Part shown: positions 20,404-30,128 of the stretch, piece after piece | Numbering within the stretch: position 1 is the first letter of the stretch | How the letters are laid out: each line of letters begins with the position of its first letter | From: Rhodanobacter sp. C01 | GTDB taxonomy: Bacteria > Pseudomonadota > Gammaproteobacteria > Xanthomonadales > Rhodanobacteraceae | Direction: 5' to 3' | Assembly (NCBI RefSeq): GCF_002001045.1 | Contig: NZ_MUNR01000014.1 | Coordinates: 124,001 to 188,000 of the forward strand | DNA length: 64,000 nt | Made by a program: the position numbers and the translations under genes | Notes under the pieces: generated by a model | The model's input: only the letters and a program-made list of their open reading frames with translations | What the model was told of the DNA's origin: nothing | The model's database searches: none

Positions 20404-20695
20404 TCACAGGGCTCGATGGCATCTGCCTGCGCGTGACGCACACACGCCTGCTGTCCCCCGTCGTGACTGCCGATGCGGAGTCGGCGGCCAGCAGGGGGCT
20501 GGTCGGCACGGCAGGCGTCCTGGACCAGGGGCCACAGGCACTGGCTTTCCGGAAGTACTCGGGATGCCGGTCCAGCGTTGCGAGGATGGTCAGTTGCCTG
20601 ACGGGCAATGGATGGCGCGTTGTCGCGGTGGAGCGGTCGGCAACGGCGTGCGCCTGCAGGTGCGTCCTGCCGCAGGCCGATGCTGGACCGCCGGA
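20404..20695. other. Intergenic stretch between convergent genes
   Basis: About 290 bases with open frames on both strands that resemble nothing known and look like GC-driven shadows. No promoter, RNA or repeat stands out except the bamD terminator at its right end. It may hold decayed sequence. Confidence 0.4.
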
Positions 20696-20697
20696 CA

Positions 20698-20725
20698 CAA
20701 AAAAGCCGGCGATGGCTCGCCGGCT
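20698..20725 (-). terminator. Intrinsic terminator of bamD
   Basis: A 9-bp stem (20704-20712 with 20717-20725) with a 4-base loop; on the minus strand it is followed by a run of six U. It lies 22 bases after the bamD stop. Confidence 0.9.
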
Positions 20726-20747
20726 CATGCGACTCGGAAAATGAAAC

Positions 20748-21605
20748 TCAGTGGTGCCCGGAGAACGGCACCATCTTGCGCAGCGTGGATGGCGCATGCG
20801 GCCACTTCGGATCGGTCAGGTAGGGGTGGTTCGGGTAATTCAGCGCCAGCACCTGGCGGGTCTGGTCGGCCAGTTCCTTGTGGCCCAGCGCAAGGTAGCT
20901 GCGGGTGAGGATGGCCAGGGCATCACCGGTCTGTGGCGCCTGCTGATAATGCTCGACCACGTACTGCGCGCGATCGGCCGAGCCGACATAGGCCTTGTGC
21001 TGCAGATAGAACTCGGCCACGTTGATCTCGTACTGGGCCAGCACGTTGCGCAGGTAGATCATGCGCTGGCGCGCGTCGGCGGTGTAGGCGCTGTCCGGGA
21101 ATCGCCGCGACAGCTCGGAAAAGTCGTCGAACGACTGCAGGTTGTAGCCCTGGTCACGGCGGGTCTGGCTGTCGCTGTGCTTGGTATGGCGCTCGAGAAA
21201 TCCGGTGGTGCGGTCAAAATTGATCAGACCGCGCAGGTAATAGGCATAATCAACGTGTTTGCTGGTCGGATTCGTCTTGATGAAGCCGTTGACGGTCGAC
21301 ATGGCATCATCCGGCTGGTTGTCCTTGTACTGGGAATAGGCCAGCTCGAGCTGGGCCTGTTCCGTGTAGGGACCCGACGGGAAACGGGCGACCAGGCGCT
21401 GGAAGGCCCTGGTCGATGCCGCATAGTCGGCGTTTTCCAGCGAGGTGTGCGCGTTGTTGTAGAGCGCATCCACCGGCATCGTGTCGATGCTGTCGCGCTT
21501 CTTGTGATGGAACATCGAGCAGGCGCCCAACGACACGGCGAGCGCGAGCACGACGAGCACCTTCAGGGCAGACAATGGGGACATCGGCAACTTGATTACG
21601 CGCAT
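20748..21605 (-). CDS. bamD: Outer-membrane assembly lipoprotein BamD
   Basis: A 285-residue lipoprotein (ComL/YfiO) of the Bam complex that folds beta-barrel proteins into the outer membrane. The N-terminus has a lipobox ending LGAC, followed by tetratricopeptide-type helices (YNNAHTSLENADYAASTRAFQ; YTEQAQLELAYSQYK). The open frame extends to 21701, but the lipoprotein signal places the start at 21605 (or 21584). Divergent from rluD with a 71-base shared promoter region. Confidence 0.95.
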   Translation of the reverse strand: MRVIKLPMSPLSALKVLVVLALAVSLGACSMFHHKKRDSIDTMPVDALYNNAHTSLENADYAASTRAFQRLVARFPSGPYTEQAQLELAYSQYKDNQPDDAMSTVNGFIKTNPTSKHVDYAYYLRGLINFDRTTGFLERHTKHSDSQTRRDQGYNLQSFDDFSELSRRFPDSAYTADARQRMIYLRNVLAQYEINVAEFYLQHKAYVGSADRAQYVVEHYQQAPQTGDALAILTRSYLALGHKELADQTRQVLALNYPNHPYLTDPKWPHAPSTLRKMVPFSGHH

Positions 21606-21676
21606 GAGGACAGGATTCAGATGTTTGATCGAAAAGGCATGATAGCCGAAACCGGCCGCCGCCCGCGGGTGCCGGC

Positions 21677-22651
21677 ATGACCACCATCCGTCATGAAGCA
21701 ACGGTACCGCTGGATGCGGCCGGAAGCAGGTTCGACCAGGCTTTGGCCGGGATGTTCCCCGATTATTCGCGTTCGCGGCTCGCGGGCTGGATCAAGTCGG
21801 GGGCGGTGACCCTCGATGGCGCAACGGCGGCGCCTCGCCAGCTGCTGCGCGGCGGCGAGCTGGTGCGGCTGCAGGTCGAGCTGGAGAACGAGGTCACTAG
21901 CGCGCCAGAGGCTATTGCGCTGGTCATCGTCCATGAGGACGAGCATCTGCTGGTGCTGGACAAGCCGGCCGGGCTGGTGGTGCATCCGGGCGCGGGCAAT
22001 CCGGCCGGCACCCTGCTCAACGCGTTGCTGCATCACGATCCTAAGCTCGCCGAGCTGCCGCGCGCCGGCATCGTGCACCGGCTGGACAAGGACACCTCCG
22101 GTCTGATGGTGGTGGCGAAGACGTTGCCGACGTATACCGCGCTGGTCGACCTGCTGTCGCGCCACGAGGTGGAGCGGCAATACGAAGCCGTGGTGCTGGG
22201 CACGATGGTGGCCGGCGGCACGGTGGATGAGCCGATCGGCCGCAGCATGGGCGACCGCCTGCGGCAGGCAGTGCGTGACGAAGAGGATGGCAAACGCGCG
22301 GTGACCCATTACCGGCTGCGCGAGCGCTTCCGTGCGCATAGCCTCTTGCAGTGCCAGCTTGAAACCGGGCGCACCCATCAGATCCGCGTGCATCTGGCGC
22401 ACATCCATCATCCGTTGATCGGCGACCCGTTGTACGGCGGCGGCCTGAAGCTGCCCAAGGGTGCCAGCGCGGAGCTGATCGCCATGCTGCGCGGCTTCCG
22501 GCGGCAGGCACTGCATGCCGAGAAACTGTCGTTCATCCATCCCATCAGTGGCGAGGCATTGTCGTTCAGTGCCGAGCGGCCGGCTGACCAGCTGGCGTTG
22601 ATCGAGGCGCTGCGCGCGGATCTGCTGGAGCACGGTTCGGACGACTATTGA
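21677..22651 (+). CDS. rluD: 23S rRNA pseudouridine synthase D
   Basis: A 324-residue RluA-family enzyme. An S4 RNA-binding domain ([19 protein letters not shown], about 17-75) precedes the catalytic domain with the HRLDKDTSG motif (Asp137). RluD modifies helix 69 of 23S rRNA (positions 1911, 1915, 1917 in E. coli) and assists 50S assembly. The pgeF gene follows, as in E. coli and xanthomonads. Confidence 0.95.
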   Translation: MTTIRHEATVPLDAAGSRFDQALAGMFPDYSRSRLAGWIKSGAVTLDGATAAPRQLLRGGELVRLQVELENEVTSAPEAIALVIVHEDEHLLVLDKPAGLVVHPGAGNPAGTLLNALLHHDPKLAELPRAGIVHRLDKDTSGLMVVAKTLPTYTALVDLLSRHEVERQYEAVVLGTMVAGGTVDEPIGRSMGDRLRQAVRDEEDGKRAVTHYRLRERFRAHSLLQCQLETGRTHQIRVHLAHIHHPLIGDPLYGGGLKLPKGASAELIAMLRGFRRQALHAEKLSFIHPISGEALSFSAERPADQLALIEALRADLLEHGSDDY

Positions 22652-22728
22652 GGGCACGGGAGGCGGGGCACGGAACCTGGAGTATGTGCAATGCTTGGTG
22701 TTCCCCGCGTTCCCCGTTCCCGGAAACC

Positions 22729-23478
22729 ATGACCGACACCTGGATCTTCCCCGACTGGCCGGCGCCGTCGCGTGTCCATGCCGCTGTCACCACCCGCCAT
22801 GGACCTGGCATCTCGGCCGTGCCATTCGAGCGTTTCAATCTGGGCTTGCGCAGCGGTGACCTGGCCGATGCGGTGGCGACCAACCGCAGCGCGTTGCAAC
22901 AGGTGCTGGCGCTGCCTGCCGCGCCCCGCTGGTTGCGTCAGGTGCACGGCACCAGTGTGGCCGAGTTGGGGCCATTGCCCAGTCCTGACGAGCCGCAGGC
23001 GGATGCGGCGGTGTCGCATATCCCCGGTACCGTGCTGTCGATTCTCACCGCCGACTGCCTGCCAGTACTGTTCTGTGCCGACGAGGGCAGCGAGATCGGC
23101 GCGGCGCATGCTGGCTGGCGCGGGCTGGCGGCCGGGGTGCTGGAGGCAACGCTGACCCAGCTGCACTCACCGCCCGAGCGGTTGCTGGCATGGCTGGGGC
23201 CGTGTATCGGCGCCGCCTCGTACGAGGTGGGCGAGGAAGTGCGCGCAGCCTTCGTCGCGCATGATCCGGAGGCGGAGAGTTGCTTTGTGCCGACTCGGCC
23301 GGGTCACTGGTCATGTGATCTGGTGGGGTTGGCGCGGCGCCGGCTGGCTGCGGCCGGAGTGACGCGAGTCCACGGAGGTGGCTTCGACACGTTCAGCGAT
23401 GCACGCTTCTATTCGTACCGCCGCGACGGTGCCCGCACTGGCCGTTTCGCCAGCCTGATCTGGCTTGCCGACAGCTGA
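22729..23478 (+). CDS. pgeF: Peptidoglycan editing factor / purine nucleoside phosphorylase-type (YfiH)
   Basis: A 249-residue protein of the Cu/Zn-binding DUF152 family (LACC1/YfiH). It carries the histidine and cysteine metal ligands in LTADCLPVLFC and AHAGWRGLAAGV and a late GPCIGAASYEVG block. In E. coli it prevents L-Ser misincorporation into peptidoglycan precursors; relatives act on purine nucleosides. Start 22729 (MTDTWIFPDWP) fits the family; the earlier frame is excluded. The 77 bases before it hold G- and C-rich near-inverted repeats that may fold. Confidence 0.92.
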   Translation: MTDTWIFPDWPAPSRVHAAVTTRHGPGISAVPFERFNLGLRSGDLADAVATNRSALQQVLALPAAPRWLRQVHGTSVAELGPLPSPDEPQADAAVSHIPGTVLSILTADCLPVLFCADEGSEIGAAHAGWRGLAAGVLEATLTQLHSPPERLLAWLGPCIGAASYEVGEEVRAAFVAHDPEAESCFVPTRPGHWSCDLVGLARRRLAAAGVTRVHGGGFDTFSDARFYSYRRDGARTGRFASLIWLADS

Positions 23479-23533
23479 GGCTATCCAGCCTGCTACTTGC
23501 GGAAGCCTTGACGCCGCGTGCTCACTCCGTCTG

Positions 23534-23561
23534 CTTGAATCGTCTGCCGTTGTCCGCATCT
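23534..23561 (+). promoter_or_regulatory. Sigma-32-type heat-shock promoter of clpB
   Basis: CTTGAAT (23534-23540), a 13-base spacer and CCGCATCT (23554-23561) match the RpoH consensus CTTGAAA-N13-15-CCCCATnT at all but two fixed positions. It lies 58 bases before the clpB start, giving a short leader. ClpB is a classic RpoH target. Confidence 0.75.
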
Positions 23562-23619
23562 TTGCGGGCAGTGGCGGCGGGTCCGCCAAATCCTTTCACC
23601 TCTTGCAGGGGATCTCGAT

Positions 23620-26217
23620 ATGCGGATGGACAAACTCACCTCGCGTTTCCAGCAGGCGCTGGCGGACGCGCAGTCGCTGGCCGTGGGCCGCGACAACAAC
23701 ATGCTGGAGCCGGCCCATGTGATGGCGGCACTGCTCAACCAGCAGGGCGGCTCGACCGGGCCGCTGCTGACCCAGGCCCAGGTCAACGTGCCGGCGCTGC
23801 AGCAACGCGTCAACGACATGCTGGAGCGCTTGCCGAAGGTCAGCGGGCAGGAAGGCAATATCCATGCGGGCAACGAGCTGACCCGGTTGCTCAACCTCAC
23901 CGACAAGCTGGCGCAGCAGCGCGGGGACCAGTTCATCGCCAGCGAACTGTTCGTGCTGGCGGCGCTGGACGACAAGGGCGAGCTGGGCGCGGCGCTGAAG
24001 GCGGCAGGTGCGACCAAGCCGAACCTCGAAGCAGCAATCGAGAAGCTGCGCGGTGGCGAGAAGGTGCAGAGCGAGAACGCCGAGGAACAGCGTCAGGCCC
24101 TGGAGAAATACTGCATCGACCTGACCGCACGCGCAGAGAGCGGCAAGCTTGATCCGGTGATCGGTCGTGACGAGGAAATCCGCCGCACCATCCAGGTGCT
24201 GCAGCGGCGCACCAAGAACAACCCGGTGCTGATCGGCGAGCCTGGCGTGGGCAAGACCGCGATCGTCGAAGGGCTGGCCCAGCGCATCATCAAGGACGAA
24301 GTACCGGAAGGTCTGCGCGGTCGCCGCGTGCTGGCGCTGGACATGGGTGCGCTGATCGCCGGTGCGAAATTCCGCGGTGAGTTCGAGGAGCGCCTGAAGG
24401 CCGTACTCAGCGACCTGTCCAGGCAGGAAGGCCGGGTGATCCTGTTTATCGACGAACTGCACACCATGGTTGGCGCGGGCAAGGCCGATGGTGCGATGGA
24501 TGCGGGCAACATGCTCAAGCCCGCGCTGGCGCGCGGCGAGCTGCATTGCATCGGTGCCACCACGCTGGACGAGTACCGCAAGTACATCGAGAAGGATGCC
24601 GCGCTGGAGCGCCGCTTCCAGAAAGTGTTCGTGGGCGAGCCAAGTGTCGAAGACACCATCGCGATCCTGCGCGGGCTGAAGGAGCGCTACGCGGTGCACC
24701 ACGGTGTAGAGATCACCGACCCGGCGATCGTGGCCGCGGCCACGCTGTCGAACCGCTATATCGCCGACCGCCAGCTGCCGGACAAGGCGATCGACCTGAT
24801 GGACGAGGCGGCCTCGCGCATCCGCATGGAGATCGATTCCAAGCCGGAAGAACTCGATCGCCTCGAGCGCCGGCTGATCCAGCTGAAGATCCAGCGCGAG
24901 ATGCTGAAAAAGGAGAAGGACAGCGAATCGAAGCAGCGCCTCGCTGATCTGGAAACCGACATCGAGAAGCTGGAGCGCGAGTTCTCCGATCTCAACGAGA
25001 TCTGGAAATCAGAGAAGGCCGCGCTGCAGGGCGCGACCAAGGTGAAGGAGCAGATCGAGCAGGCACGACAGGAGCTGGACGCGGCGCAGCGCCGGCAGGA
25101 TTACGCGAAGATGAGCGAGATCCAATATGGCCGTCTGCCGGAGCTGGAGAAGCAGCTCGCCGCGGCGCAGGCCGCCGAGACGCAGGACTTCAAGCTGTTG
25201 CAGGACAAGGTCACCGCCGAGGAGATCGCTGAAGTTGTCGCGCGCTGGACCGGCATTCCGGTCGCCAAGATGCTCGAAGGCGAGCGCGAAAAGCTGCTGC
25301 ACATGGAAGATGATCTGCACCGTCGGGTGGTCGGCCAGGACGAGGCGGTGCGCGCCGTGTCCGATGCGATCCGTCGTTCGCGTGCGGGCCTGTCCGATCC
25401 GAACCGGCCGAACGGCTCGTTCCTGTTCCTGGGTCCGACCGGTGTGGGCAAGACCGAGCTGTGCAAGGCGCTGGCCGAGTTCATGTTCGACACCACCGAC
25501 GCGATGGTGCGCATCGACATGAGCGAGTTCATGGAGAAGCACTCGGTCAGCCGGCTGGTTGGCGCGCCGCCCGGTTACGTCGGTTACGAGGAAGGCGGCT
25601 ATCTCACTGAAGCCGTGCGTCGTCGCCCGTACAGCGTGATCCTGCTCGACGAGGTGGAGAAGGCGCATCCGGATGTGTTCAACATCCTGCTGCAGGTGCT
25701 CGATGACGGTCGCCTCACCGACGGACAGGGGCGCACGGTGGACTTCCGCAACACTGTGATCGTGATGACCTCGAACCTTGGCTCGCAGATGATCCAGGAC
25801 GTGGCCGAGAACAGCGAGGGCAGCGACGCGGAGGAGCAGTACACGCAGATGAAGGCCTCGGTGCTCGGCGTGGTGCAGGCGCACTTCCGCCCCGAGTTCA
25901 TCAACCGGCTGGACGAGATCGTGGTGTTTCGCCCACTGGACAAGACGCAGATCCGCGCGATCGCACGCATCCAGCTGGTGAATCTCGAGAAGCGTCTGAC
26001 CGAGCGTCAATTGAAGCTGGAGATAAGCGATGCCGCGCTGGCGCTGCTTGGCAATACCGGTTTCGATCCGGTTTACGGTGCGCGGCCGCTGAAACGGGCG
26101 ATCCAGCAACAGCTGGAGAATCCGCTGGCGAAGGAGATCCTGGAAGGGCGTTATCCGGCCGGCGCGCGGATACAGGTCGATGCCGAAGGCGGCCACCTGC
26201 GATTCCGGGCGGCTTGA
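23620..26217 (+). CDS. clpB: Protein disaggregase ClpB
   Basis: An 865-residue Hsp100 AAA+ chaperone that with DnaK/J extracts polypeptides from aggregates. In order: the N-domain ([18 protein letters not shown]), NBD1 with Walker A GEPGVGKT (~206) and Walker [11 protein letters not shown], the coiled-coil M-domain (about 405-525, starting [14 protein letters not shown]), NBD2 with Walker A GPTGVGKT (~605) and a [10 protein letters not shown] sensor region, and a C-terminal domain. Full length for the family. The sigma-32-like promoter upstream and the strong terminator downstream make it a single-gene unit. Confidence 0.98.
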   Translation: MRMDKLTSRFQQALADAQSLAVGRDNNMLEPAHVMAALLNQQGGSTGPLLTQAQVNVPALQQRVNDMLERLPKVSGQEGNIHAGNELTRLLNLTDKLAQQRGDQFIASELFVLAALDDKGELGAALKAAGATKPNLEAAIEKLRGGEKVQSENAEEQRQALEKYCIDLTARAESGKLDPVIGRDEEIRRTIQVLQRRTKNNPVLIGEPGVGKTAIVEGLAQRIIKDEVPEGLRGRRVLALDMGALIAGAKFRGEFEERLKAVLSDLSRQEGRVILFIDELHTMVGAGKADGAMDAGNMLKPALARGELHCIGATTLDEYRKYIEKDAALERRFQKVFVGEPSVEDTIAILRGLKERYAVHHGVEITDPAIVAAATLSNRYIADRQLPDKAIDLMDEAASRIRMEIDSKPEELDRLERRLIQLKIQREMLKKEKDSESKQRLADLETDIEKLEREFSDLNEIWKSEKAALQGATKVKEQIEQARQELDAAQRRQDYAKMSEIQYGRLPELEKQLAAAQAAETQDFKLLQDKVTAEEIAEVVARWTGIPVAKMLEGEREKLLHMEDDLHRRVVGQDEAVRAVSDAIRRSRAGLSDPNRPNGSFLFLGPTGVGKTELCKALAEFMFDTTDAMVRIDMSEFMEKHSVSRLVGAPPGYVGYEEGGYLTEAVRRRPYSVILLDEVEKAHPDVFNILLQVLDDGRLTDGQGRTVDFRNTVIVMTSNLGSQMIQDVAENSEGSDAEEQYTQMKASVLGVVQAHFRPEFINRLDEIVVFRPLDKTQIRAIARIQLVNLEKRLTERQLKLEISDAALALLGNTGFDPVYGARPLKRAIQQQLENPLAKEILEGRYPAGARIQVDAEGGHLRFRAA

Positions 26218-26220
26218 TTC

Positions 26221-26258
26221 CAAGAAAAAATCCCGGCGAAGGCCGGGATTTTTTCTTG
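26221..26258. terminator. Bidirectional intrinsic terminator
   Basis: A perfect 17-bp stem (26221-26237 with 26242-26258) with a GAAG loop, flanked by A and T runs so it works on both strands. It serves clpB (plus) and the TonB receptor gene (minus), whose stops lie on either side. Confidence 0.95.
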
Positions 26259-26278
26259 TCGCAAATGCGAGCTCTTGC

Positions 26279-28768
26279 CTACCAGCTGTAGCGCACCTTG
26301 CCGTAGACGTAGGCGCCGTTGTAGCCGAATGGCGAGAACGTTGAGTAGGGCAGCGTGCCGTGGTTGCTGTTGTTGGCGATGTTCACGTCGGGGTAGGTAT
26401 CCGTCGCGTCGTCGACGCCGACCGTGAAGGTCCAGTTGTTCAGGCGGTAACTGGCGGCCAGGTCCAGCACCCATTTCGGCGTGAAGGTCTGGTCCACCAC
26501 GCCGGTGGCCACGTTGTAAGCAGCCAGGCTGCTGACGTAACTGGTGTAGCGGCCGTAGCGGGTCAGTGTCCCGGTGAGGCTCCACGGACCGACGGCGTAC
26601 TGTTCGCTGAGGATGAGCTTGCTCTGTGGCGCGCTGTTGGCCAGATAGCCCTTGATGTCCTGCCGGCTCAGACGCGTGTAGGCGACGCCCAGGTTGGTAA
26701 GCACCGCCGGATTCGGTTTTACCTGGGTCACCACGTTCTGGTTGTAGTTGGCGCTCAGGGTCGAGGTCAGCGTGCCGGCGTCGCCCAGGCTGGCCACATA
26801 GGTGCCGACGAAATCGACGCCGCGTGTACGCGTATCGGCCGCATTGGTGAAGTAGGAAATGCTGCTGTAGTTGAGGTTGCTGATGCCGTTCGCGGCCAGG
26901 TAATCCACTACCACCGGTGCTGTGGTGGAGATGGCGCCGGACAGTGCGATGCGGTTCTGGATATCGATCTGGTAGACGTCAAGGCTCAGGTTCAATGCAT
27001 CGATGGGGTTCCACACCGCGCCGAAGGTGAAGTTTTCGGATTTCTCCGGCTTGAGCGCTTCAGCGCCGAGCAGTTGGGCGATCGGGCTGTTCACCGAGAC
27101 CAGGCCGGAGTTGTAAATGCCCGACGGCAGGCCGGCGGAGTTGCCGGTGGCGTAGAACAGCGACGACGTCTGCGAGAAATACTGCTGGCCCAGCGACGGT
27201 GCGCGGAAGCCGGTCGAGACGCTGGCGCGCAGCGCGAACGTGTCGGTGAAGTCGAAGCGGCCCGCCAGTGAACCGGACGTGGTGTTGCCGAAGTCGTTGT
27301 AATGCTCGTGCCGCACGGCCGCGGATACGCCGAGCTTGTCGGTGAGGTTGGTTTCCAGGTCCAAGTATTCGGCCACATCCTGGCGCGAGGCATCCACCGC
27401 GTTCACTGGCTGCCAGCCGGCGAAACCCTGCGCGCCACCGGAGACGCCGGACGTGCCGACGTACCAGGACGGTAGCGCGCCGGCGTCGATCTCGTAGGTC
27501 TGGCGCAGGTATTCGGCGCCGAACGCCACGGTCACCGGATTGGGCAGCCAGCTGGTGGATACGTCCTTGGCGATATCCAGATCCAATGCCTCCTGCGCGG
27601 CGCGCAGGAGGCCATCGTCGAAGGTGGTCGGCGTGCTGCCGAAATCGTGCAGATACGCATAGTTGAGGCTGTGCTGGGTCTCGTAGGAGACGCGGTTGCC
27701 ACCATAGTTGCCGCTCAGATCCCAGCGCCAGCCGTCGAGCGTGCCGCGGAAGCCGGCGACCAGCGCCTGGTCGGTGGAATTGGCGTTCTCCAGCGGCAGG
27801 AAGCCGTTCGGGTAGACCTCGCCGATCAGTGCGTTGTTCGGCGTGGGCGCATTGGTGCCATATCGGAAGAACGCCGGTGACGTGCTGTCGCGGTGGCCGT
27901 AATGGCCGAAGGCGTAGAACTGCACATCTGGCGTGATGTCATACTGCGAGTTGATAAACAGGTTCTGGTCGTGCACCGCGGGATCGCCCTGTCGGTAGTT
28001 CACGCCGAGTGCCTCCCAGGCCGGTGAGCGGTTGTCCGGCCGGGCACGGTTGGTGTAGTCCTCGTTGCCATCCTGCAGGGTGAAACGGATCCAGCCCTTG
28101 TCGCCGGCAAGTGGAATGCCGAAGTTGGCCGAACCCTGCCACTGACGCCCATCGCCGGCGGAGTATTGGCCGCCGGTGACCTGCACCTCGCCGCCCTGCG
28201 CGCCCTTCTTCAGGATGATGTTGATCACGCCGGCGATGGCGTCGGAGCCGTATTGTGCGGAAGCGCCATCACGCAGCACCTCGATGTGGTCGATGGCATC
28301 GACGGGAATGGTGTTGAGGTCCACCGCCTGCGCACCGCGGCCGAGCACGCCGTTGGTCAGTACCATCGCACCGGCATGCCAGCGCTTGCCGTCCACCAGC
28401 ACCAGTACCTGATCCGGCGACAGGCCGCGCAGCTGTGCCGGGCGCTGGGTGTCGGCCGTGTCGGCTGCCGCTGGCCGCGGGAAGTTGAGTGACGGAATGA
28501 TCCGGGCAAGCGCCGTCGGCAGGTCGTTGGTGCCGGTCTGCTGCAGCACCTTGGCGGAGACCACGTCGATCGGCGTCAGTGAGCTGCTTTCGGTGCGGTC
28601 GCTTGCGCGTGTGCCGGTGACGATCACGGCGCTCAGATCTTTTGTCTTGGTGGGGGCGGCAGGCGTGGCTGACGGGGTGGCGTCCTGTGCGCTGGCCGTG
28701 CTCGCCAATGCAAACAGCACGGTGACTGCCAGGGAAGCCGGAAGGATGGTCTGAAAACGCTTGCTCAT
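26279..28768 (-). CDS. TonB-dependent outer-membrane receptor
   Basis: An 829-residue receptor with a signal peptide (about 1-27), a plug domain (VIVTGTRASDRTES as TonB box region; VEVLRDGASAQYGSDAIAGVINI) and a 22-strand barrel ending in an aromatic C-terminus (VRYSW). The plug phrase DGASAQYGSDAIAGVINI is typical of the iron-complex / cobalamin / carbohydrate receptor class of xanthomonads. Ligand unknown. It is preceded by a good sigma-70 promoter, tandem MetJ-like boxes and a leader palindrome, so uptake linked to methionine or SAM status is possible but unproven. Confidence 0.92.
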   Translation of the reverse strand: MSKRFQTILPASLAVTVLFALASTASAQDATPSATPAAPTKTKDLSAVIVTGTRASDRTESSSLTPIDVVSAKVLQQTGTNDLPTALARIIPSLNFPRPAAADTADTQRPAQLRGLSPDQVLVLVDGKRWHAGAMVLTNGVLGRGAQAVDLNTIPVDAIDHIEVLRDGASAQYGSDAIAGVINIILKKGAQGGEVQVTGGQYSAGDGRQWQGSANFGIPLAGDKGWIRFTLQDGNEDYTNRARPDNRSPAWEALGVNYRQGDPAVHDQNLFINSQYDITPDVQFYAFGHYGHRDSTSPAFFRYGTNAPTPNNALIGEVYPNGFLPLENANSTDQALVAGFRGTLDGWRWDLSGNYGGNRVSYETQHSLNYAYLHDFGSTPTTFDDGLLRAAQEALDLDIAKDVSTSWLPNPVTVAFGAEYLRQTYEIDAGALPSWYVGTSGVSGGAQGFAGWQPVNAVDASRQDVAEYLDLETNLTDKLGVSAAVRHEHYNDFGNTTSGSLAGRFDFTDTFALRASVSTGFRAPSLGQQYFSQTSSLFYATGNSAGLPSGIYNSGLVSVNSPIAQLLGAEALKPEKSENFTFGAVWNPIDALNLSLDVYQIDIQNRIALSGAISTTAPVVVDYLAANGISNLNYSSISYFTNAADTRTRGVDFVGTYVASLGDAGTLTSTLSANYNQNVVTQVKPNPAVLTNLGVAYTRLSRQDIKGYLANSAPQSKLILSEQYAVGPWSLTGTLTRYGRYTSYVSSLAAYNVATGVVDQTFTPKWVLDLAASYRLNNWTFTVGVDDATDTYPDVNIANNSNHGTLPYSTFSPFGYNGAYVYGKVRYSW

Positions 28769-28789
28769 GGGTGTTCCCCTCGAAAGATG

Positions 28790-28810
28790 ATTTGTTGCGA
28801 TGCGACAAAT
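28790..28810. promoter_or_regulatory. Palindrome in TonB-receptor leader
   Basis: ATTTGT...ACAAAT arms (28790-28795 and 28805-28810) enclose a GC-rich centre, between the -10 and the start codon of the receptor gene. It could be an operator or an RNA hairpin near the ribosome site. Confidence 0.4.
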
Positions 28811-28812
28811 TC

Positions 28813-28841
28813 AGCCTAGTGGCGCACTTCGCGTGTGTCAA
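28813..28841 (-). promoter_or_regulatory. Sigma-70 promoter of TonB receptor
   Basis: On the minus strand, consensus TTGACA (28836-28841), a 17-base spacer and TAGGCT (28813-28818). Transcription would start near 28806, giving a leader of about 40 bases. Confidence 0.8.
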
Positions 28842-28842
28842 T

Positions 28843-28858
28843 AGACGTTTAGACGTCC
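28843..28858. promoter_or_regulatory. Tandem MetJ-box-like operator
   Basis: AGACGTTT then AGACGTCC, head to tail, each 7/8 identical to the E. coli met box AGACGTCT. They abut the TonB-receptor -35 on its upstream side. MetJ needs at least two adjacent boxes. Whether this organism has MetJ cannot be told from the window. Confidence 0.5.
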
Positions 28859-28971
28859 AAACATGAGGTCATGTGATTATTCCCTTTGGCAATGAGGGAA
28901 GTGCGGGATTGCTTTGCGTGCCTTGCAGACTGGCGGATGCTGGCGCAGGTATCCATGCGACCGATCACACA

Positions 28972-29001
28972 TTGAAATCCTGGCAGATGGGTCGATAATG
29001 G
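28972..29001 (+). promoter_or_regulatory. Promoter of fmdB gene
   Basis: TTGAAA (28972-28977), 18-base spacer, TAATGG (28996-29001; ATAATG with a 17-base spacer also fits). It lies 45 bases before the GTG start of the zinc-ribbon gene. Confidence 0.6.
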
Positions 29002-29045
29002 CTCGCTGCCCGCCTTGAGGTAGTGCTGGCAAGCTGAGGAAACCC

Positions 29046-29354
29046 GTGCCCATCTACGAATTCGAATGCAACCACTGCGGTCATCGCTTCGATCGCCTGC
29101 AGAAGTTGTCCGACACCGATCCCTCGATCTGCCCGGCCTGCGACGCGCCGCAATTGCATCGCCGGGTCAGTGCGCCTTCCTTCCGGCTGGCAGGCAGTGG
29201 CTGGTACGAGACCGATTTCAAGAAAGACGGCGACAAGAAGCGCAATCTGGTCGACACAGCAGGCAGCGAGAAGCCTGCCTCGAGTGGCGACAGTGTTGCG
29301 GCCGTGGCGCCCGCGCCGGCAACGCCAGCCAGCAAGGTCGCCGGTAGCGAGTGA
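29046..29354 (+). CDS. FmdB-family zinc-ribbon protein
   Basis: A 102-residue protein starting at GTG with GAGGA 5 bases upstream. The N-terminal zinc ribbon has CNHCG...CPAC (two CxxC pairs) in PIYEFECNHCGHRF, followed by a low-complexity Ala/Pro/Ser tail. Members are putative regulators of unknown role, commonly encoded just before aspS in gammaproteobacteria. Here a DUF3011 gene intervenes. Confidence 0.9.
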   Translation: MPIYEFECNHCGHRFDRLQKLSDTDPSICPACDAPQLHRRVSAPSFRLAGSGWYETDFKKDGDKKRNLVDTAGSEKPASSGDSVAAVAPAPATPASKVAGSE

Positions 29355-29456
29355 GCGTCGTCCGGTCATCACGATCGGAGTGGTGAAACCGGTCGCTGTT
29401 CCAGTACGGTTGGCATGTCACGCGATTGGCGTGGCGGATTCTTCAGGGAGACGTCC

Positions 29457-30014
29457 ATGCACCTGTTACGTGGAATTTCTGGCGGCATCGCAGCGAGCCT
29501 GGTTGCTGCACTGTCCCTGACGGTCGTTGCGCCGGTGGCACGGGCGCAACAGGTAAACCGGGTGATCCGTTGCGAAAGCAGCAATGGCCAGTTCAACCGC
29601 TGCATGGTGCCGTGGCGCGATGCCCAGCTGGTTCGGCAGGAGTCGAAGGGCGCATGCATCCGTGGCCAGAGTTGGGGTGTGGACCGTCAGGGTCTGTGGG
29701 TCGATCGCGGCTGCCGTGGCCAGTTTGCCGAAGTGGGCCGTGGCGGTCGTCCCGGCTGGGACGAGCATGGCCCGGGCAATGGCGGCTGGCAGCCCGGACC
29801 CGGCTGGGATCGGCAGATCCAGTTGCAGTGCGACAGCAATGGCAAGCGCTACAGCTTCTGCCAGGTTGATGTCGGTGGGCATGGTCGCGTGCGGCTGGTG
29901 AAGCAGCTGTCGGACACCCGCTGCAGCGAGGGTTACAGCTGGGGCTGGAATCGCGCCGGGGTCTGGGCCGATCACGGTTGCCGTGGTGTGTTCGTGGTGG
30001 ATCGACGCTGGTAA
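29457..30014 (+). CDS. Secreted DUF3011-domain protein
   Basis: A 185-residue exported protein. A signal peptide (about 1-31, ending ARA) is followed by two copies of a cysteine-containing repeat (IRCESSNGQFNRCMV... and LQCDSNGKRYSFCQV...), each ending GCRG-x-F. A Gly/Pro-rich linker joins them. This is the DUF3011 repeat of xanthomonad periplasmic proteins; function unknown. ATG 29457 has AGGGAG 6 bases upstream. Confidence 0.85.
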   Translation: MHLLRGISGGIAASLVAALSLTVVAPVARAQQVNRVIRCESSNGQFNRCMVPWRDAQLVRQESKGACIRGQSWGVDRQGLWVDRGCRGQFAEVGRGGRPGWDEHGPGNGGWQPGPGWDRQIQLQCDSNGKRYSFCQVDVGGHGRVRLVKQLSDTRCSEGYSWGWNRAGVWADHGCRGVFVVDRRW

Positions 30015-30028
30015 GCCACGTCGACACT

Positions 30029-30060
30029 GCATCGCCGGGCCGCAGGCCGCCCGGCGATGC
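30029..30060 (+). terminator. Hairpin after the DUF3011 gene
   Basis: A perfect 12-bp GC-rich stem (30029-30040 with 30049-30060) and an 8-base loop, with no U tract behind it. It may be a transcript 3' end or pause site rather than a true intrinsic terminator. It overlaps the region where an aspS -35 would lie. Confidence 0.5.
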
Positions 30061-30067
30061 GGTGCAG

Positions 30068-30076
30068 TGGTAAGAT
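30068..30076 (+). promoter_or_regulatory. Extended -10 promoter candidate of aspS
   Basis: TGGTAAGAT (TGn followed by TAAGAT at 30071-30076), 53 bases before the aspS start. No good -35, which is tolerated in extended -10 promoters. Confidence 0.4.
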
Positions 30077-30128
30077 TCCGGGTCTTTTCCATCTGTTTTG
30101 CCGCCCTGCGGCCCGGAGTTCCAAGCGC

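Noticed and set aside
20276-20797. Minus-strand frame across the gap after the isoaspartyl peptidase
   Set aside because: Crosses the bamD terminator and overlaps two real genes; no motif, composition of a shadow.
22652-22728. G- and C-rich near-inverted repeat before pgeF
   Set aside because: Arms pair imperfectly and no other copy is seen; not strong enough to call a repeat element.
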